A DNA stretch of 64,000 bases from JBMNFI01 sp050949225 (GTDB taxonomy: Bacteria; Bacillota; Dehalobacteriia; UBA4068): positions 744,001 through 808,000 of the forward strand of contig JBMNFI010000001.1 of assembly GCA_050949225.1 (NCBI GenBank). The letters run 5' to 3'. Within the stretch, counting starts at the first letter, position 1, and every line of letters begins with the position of its first letter. The notes below the pieces were generated by a model, which searched no databases, was not told the origin of the DNA, and was given only the letters and a program-made list of their open reading frames with translations. Positions 61,969 through 64,000 of this stretch are shown piece by piece. Position numbers and translations under genes: made by a program.

Positions 61969-63036
61969 GTGTCAGAAAGAAAAAACGAAGCATATTGGGT
62001 CGCCAAAAACAATCGTTGGCAAATCAAAGTCCAAAGCGAAGGGGTGAGAAAAACCTTCAACTCCTCCACTCCAGGCAAGAAGGGCAAGATTGAAACAGAG
62101 AAAAAAGCGGATAAGTGGCTTGATGGACAGCTGCAAGACAGTGGAAAGAGATTCTCCATCTACTGGGAAGAATTTTTAGCAAGCAAAAAAGGTATCATAG
62201 ATGATAAGTATCTTTCCAACCTCAAAGGCTACGGAGAGCTTTATCTTCTGCCTATCCTAAAGCTTAAAAAGATATCCAATATTACCCCACTCGACTGGCA
62301 AACTTGTGTTGATACTGTTTATAAGAAAGGGCTATCCGCCAAAACTTGTAAAAACGTAAGAGGCGCCATCACTACTTTTTGCCGATATATGCGTAAACGT
62401 AATATCAGCATTGCAGATGCCTCCGATATATCCATTCCAGAGAATGCGCCAATAAAAGAAAAGGTTATTCTTCAACCCCAAAACATCAGAACACTCTTTA
62501 CTAAAGACACTGTAATGATCAGAGGCAAAGAAGAACCATGTTTTTTCATCTATTCGTGGCGGTTTATCCTGCTTCTTGGTCTAAGAAGCAGTGAATTGTG
62601 CCACCTCGAAAAGAAGGATTTAAGCAACAACCTTCTAAAGATAAGAGGAACAAAGACAAAAGCGGCTAGAAGAAGGGCTATCCTTTCACAAAATATGATG
62701 ATGGTGTTAAAGCAACAGCAGGCTATGCTAAAGTCTAAGGGCATCATTTCCCCCTACCTCTTCCCCGATGAGTACGGAGAGAAGTTGACCGCCAGTCATC
62801 TTTACAAAAAATGGCGCACATACAGAGAACAACATAACATCGAATCAAACCTCAAAGAGCTTCGGCATACACTTATTTCTATCTCCAAAGCAGATATGCC
62901 AGAAGAGCTATTAAAGCTTGTTGTCGGGCACACCAAAAACACCGACACTTTTGGCATCTACGGACACGAAGTCGAAGGTGAATTAGAAAGAGCTGCCGAT
63001 ATATTCGACAGCATCATAAACGAAATCATGAAATAA
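61969..63036 (+). CDS. int: Phage tyrosine integrase
   Basis: The 355-residue recombinase starts at a GTG (61969) behind AAAGGAG. The N-terminal arm-binding region is at about 1-65 (AYWVAKNNRWQIKVQ), then a core-binding SAM-like domain at 70-160. The catalytic part has Arg in LLLGLRSSELCHL near 205, His-Arg in LKELRHTLIS near 300 (Lys at the usual first His), VVGHTKN near 320 and the nucleophile Tyr331 in FGIYGH. It lies at the right edge of the prophage, pointing toward tRNA-fMet. Confidence 0.92.
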   Translation: MSERKNEAYWVAKNNRWQIKVQSEGVRKTFNSSTPGKKGKIETEKKADKWLDGQLQDSGKRFSIYWEEFLASKKGIIDDKYLSNLKGYGELYLLPILKLKKISNITPLDWQTCVDTVYKKGLSAKTCKNVRGAITTFCRYMRKRNISIADASDISIPENAPIKEKVILQPQNIRTLFTKDTVMIRGKEEPCFFIYSWRFILLLGLRSSELCHLEKKDLSNNLLKIRGTKTKAARRRAILSQNMMMVLKQQQAMLKSKGIISPYLFPDEYGEKLTASHLYKKWRTYREQHNIESNLKELRHTLISISKADMPEELLKLVVGHTKNTDTFGIYGHEVEGELERAADIFDSIINEIMK

Positions 63037-63039
63037 AAG

Positions 63040-63062
63040 TGGGTGCAAAGATGGGTGCAAAG
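63040..63062. repeat. Two direct repeats after the integrase, candidate arm-type sites
   Basis: TGGGTGCAAAG occurs at 63040-63050 and 63052-63062, 12 bp apart, just past the integrase stop. Their place and spacing fit integrase arm-type sites. Confidence 0.5.
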
Positions 63063-63071
63063 CCATAAAAG

Positions 63072-63105
63072 AAACCCCTTGCTAGCTGGGCTAACAGGGG
63101 GTTTG
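63072..63105 (-). terminator. Terminator of the tRNA cluster
   Basis: AAACCCC (63072-63078) pairs with GGGGTTT (63098-63104), extended by GCTA pairs inside. On the minus strand it is followed by CTTTTAT, directly after tRNA-fMet. Confidence 0.65.
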
Positions 63106-63107
63106 TT

Positions 63108-63183
<76 letters not shown>

Positions 63184-63188
63184 GCATT

Positions 63189-63273
63189 TGGTGGAGGGGG
63201 ACGGATTCGAACCATCGAAGGCGTTGCCAACAGATTTACAGTCTGCTCCCTTTGGCCTCTCGGGAACCCCTCC
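63189..63273 (-). tRNA. tRNA-Tyr (GTA)
   Basis: Anticodon GTA in GACTGTAAATC. The acceptor GGAGGGG pairs with CCCCTCC, and there is a long variable arm as in class II tRNAs. CCA is encoded. Length 85 nt. Confidence 0.95.
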
Positions 63274-63299
63274 ATAACATAGATAATGCAATAAAACAA

Positions 63300-63375
63300 T
63301 GGAGCCGACGATGGGACTTGAACCCGCAACCTGCTGATTACAAATCAGCTGCTCTGCCAATTGAGCTACGTCGGC
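63300..63375 (-). tRNA. tRNA-Thr (TGT)
   Basis: Anticodon TGT in GATTTGTAATC. The acceptor GCCGACG pairs with CGTCGGC. CCA is encoded. It is the first tRNA after sigH. Confidence 0.95.
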
Positions 63376-63484
63376 ATAACTAACTCTTCAAAGACTGACA
63401 AAGTCAATTATACCAACTGAAAGAATACTTGTCAAGGGCAAGCAAATGTTTTTTATCGCTATTTAAAAACAAAAAATCTTCTTT

Positions 63485-64000
63485 TTAACTGCCCAGTTCA
63501 CGAATCTCTAAATAGCGTTCCAGCTTACGTTTCACACGTTGCAAAGCATTATCAATAGACTTTACATGTCTTTGCAAATCCGCAGCAATCTCTTGGTAAG
63601 ATTTACCTTCCAAATAATACATTAAAACCTTCCACTCCAAAGAGCTAAGAATTTCCCCCATCTTCTCTTCAATATCATCAAATTCCTCACGACTGATAAT
63701 TAGCTCTTCCGGGTCAGTAATTTTAGTACCGGAAATAATATCCAGCAGAGTTCTGTCAGAATCCTCATCATAAATAGGCTTATTTAAAGAAACGTAAGAA
63801 TTTAAGGGGATATGTTTCTGTCTGGTGGCAGTCTTAATAGCTGTAATAATTTGTCTAGTTATACACAGTTCAGCAAAAGCACGAAAAGACGAAAGTTTAT
63901 CACTTTTAAAATCCCGAATGGATTTATAAAGACCAATCATTCCTTCCTGAATAATATCCTCTTTATCAGCACCAATCAGGAAGTACGACCTGGACTTGGC
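63485..64000 (-). CDS. sigH: RNA polymerase sigma factor SigH, 5' end beyond the window
   Basis: The frame runs in from the right edge: AKSRSYFLIGADKEDIIQEGMIGLYKSIRDF is region 2 core binding and -10 recognition, and LSSLEWKVLMYYLEGKSYQEIAADLQRHVKSIDNALQRVKRKL is region 4. About 171 residues are visible of roughly 215. SigH directs early stationary-phase and sporulation transcription in Bacillus and relatives. The tRNA-Thr gene follows it, as in several clostridia. Confidence 0.93.
   Translation of the reverse strand, partial: AKSRSYFLIGADKEDIIQEGMIGLYKSIRDFKSDKLSSFRAFAELCITRQIITAIKTATRQKHIPLNSYVSLNKPIYDEDSDRTLLDIISGTKITDPEELIISREEFDDIEEKMGEILSSLEWKVLMYYLEGKSYQEIAADLQRHVKSIDNALQRVKRKLERYLEIRELGS

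Larger units (their letters stand above)
47640..63107. mobile_element. Incomplete prophage next to tRNA-fMet
   Basis: It runs from the minor capsid gene cluster at the left to a tyrosine integrase at the right, next to the 3' end of tRNA-fMet. It has integrase, lysogeny regulators, recombination and replication genes, RusA, a late regulator, TerS/TerL, portal and minor capsid protein. Scaffold, major capsid, head-tail, tail and lysis genes, expected past the minor capsid gene, are absent. The left limit is taken just after the split regulator; no duplicated tRNA segment was found there, so the left attachment site is not identified. Confidence 0.8.

Noticed and set aside
47640..63107. Interpretation as an integrative conjugative element
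   Set aside because: There is no relaxase, VirB4/VirD4-like ATPase or other transfer gene; terminase and portal show a phage origin.

Overview
The window looks like chromosome from a low-to-mid GC, probably spore-forming anaerobic Bacillota (Clostridia, Peptococcaceae-like). The signs are a sigH gene at the right edge, a membrane pyrophosphatase, a molybdenum aldehyde oxidoreductase, a fatty-acid cluster using FabK and FabT, an agmatinase-type polyamine cluster, an SLH-anchored giant surface protein, and consensus sigma-A promoters with strong GGAGG ribosome sites. The genus is not determined.

Layout. 1-8.9 kb: a cut-off Fe-S/FAD-type oxidoreductase, a Mop-family aldehyde oxidoreductase, its likely AraC regulator, K+-dependent pyrophosphatase HppA (all minus), then an acetate transporter and Ogt (plus). 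9.4-20 kb: serC-serA, pyruvate carboxylase, a DUF3089 hydrolase and a DegV protein. 17.9-27.5 kb: a complete type II fatty-acid operon on the minus strand, fabT-fabH-acpP-fabK-fabD-fabG-fabF-accB-fabZ-accC-accD-accA, led by a consensus promoter overlapped by a palindromic FabT-like operator. 27.7-29 kb: a macrodomain protein and a YaiI protein. 29.2-34.8 kb: a plus-strand polyamine operon, speA-speE-speB followed by carboxynorspermidine dehydrogenase and decarboxylase genes. 35-39.1 kb: a two-component system with an 11-bp tandem repeat upstream, an orphan BioB-like radical SAM enzyme and an ArsR repressor. 39.5-47.6 kb: a 2050-residue MBG/YDG-repeat SLH protein and, divergent from it, a regulator gene interrupted by an in-frame TGA.

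47.9-63.06 kb is an incomplete prophage lying against the 3' end of an initiator tRNA gene. From the right it has integrase, a lipoprotein cargo gene, a broken mini-ImmA peptidase, a divergent pair of XRE regulators with operator-like repeats, a predicted membrane protein, several very small genes, YqaJ exonuclease, RecT, SSB, a DnaD-like replication protein, a RusA resolvase, an ArpU/RinA-like late regulator, HicAB, terminase small and large subunits, portal and minor capsid protein. No major capsid, tail or lysis genes are present. After it come tRNA-fMet, tRNA-Tyr and tRNA-Thr, then sigH running off the right edge.

Functionally, pyruvate carboxylase, acetyl-CoA carboxylase plus FAS II, serine synthesis and polyamine synthesis are core anabolism. 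The Mop locus, the giant surface protein and the prophage are the accessory parts. The most unusual points are the in-frame TGA in the regulator, the A8-associated frameshift in the ImmA-like gene, the alternative-pairing leader over the integrase start, and two polyamine aminopropyl-transfer routes side by side without SpeD. Family assignments were made by eye from the sequence and general knowledge; no database search was run.
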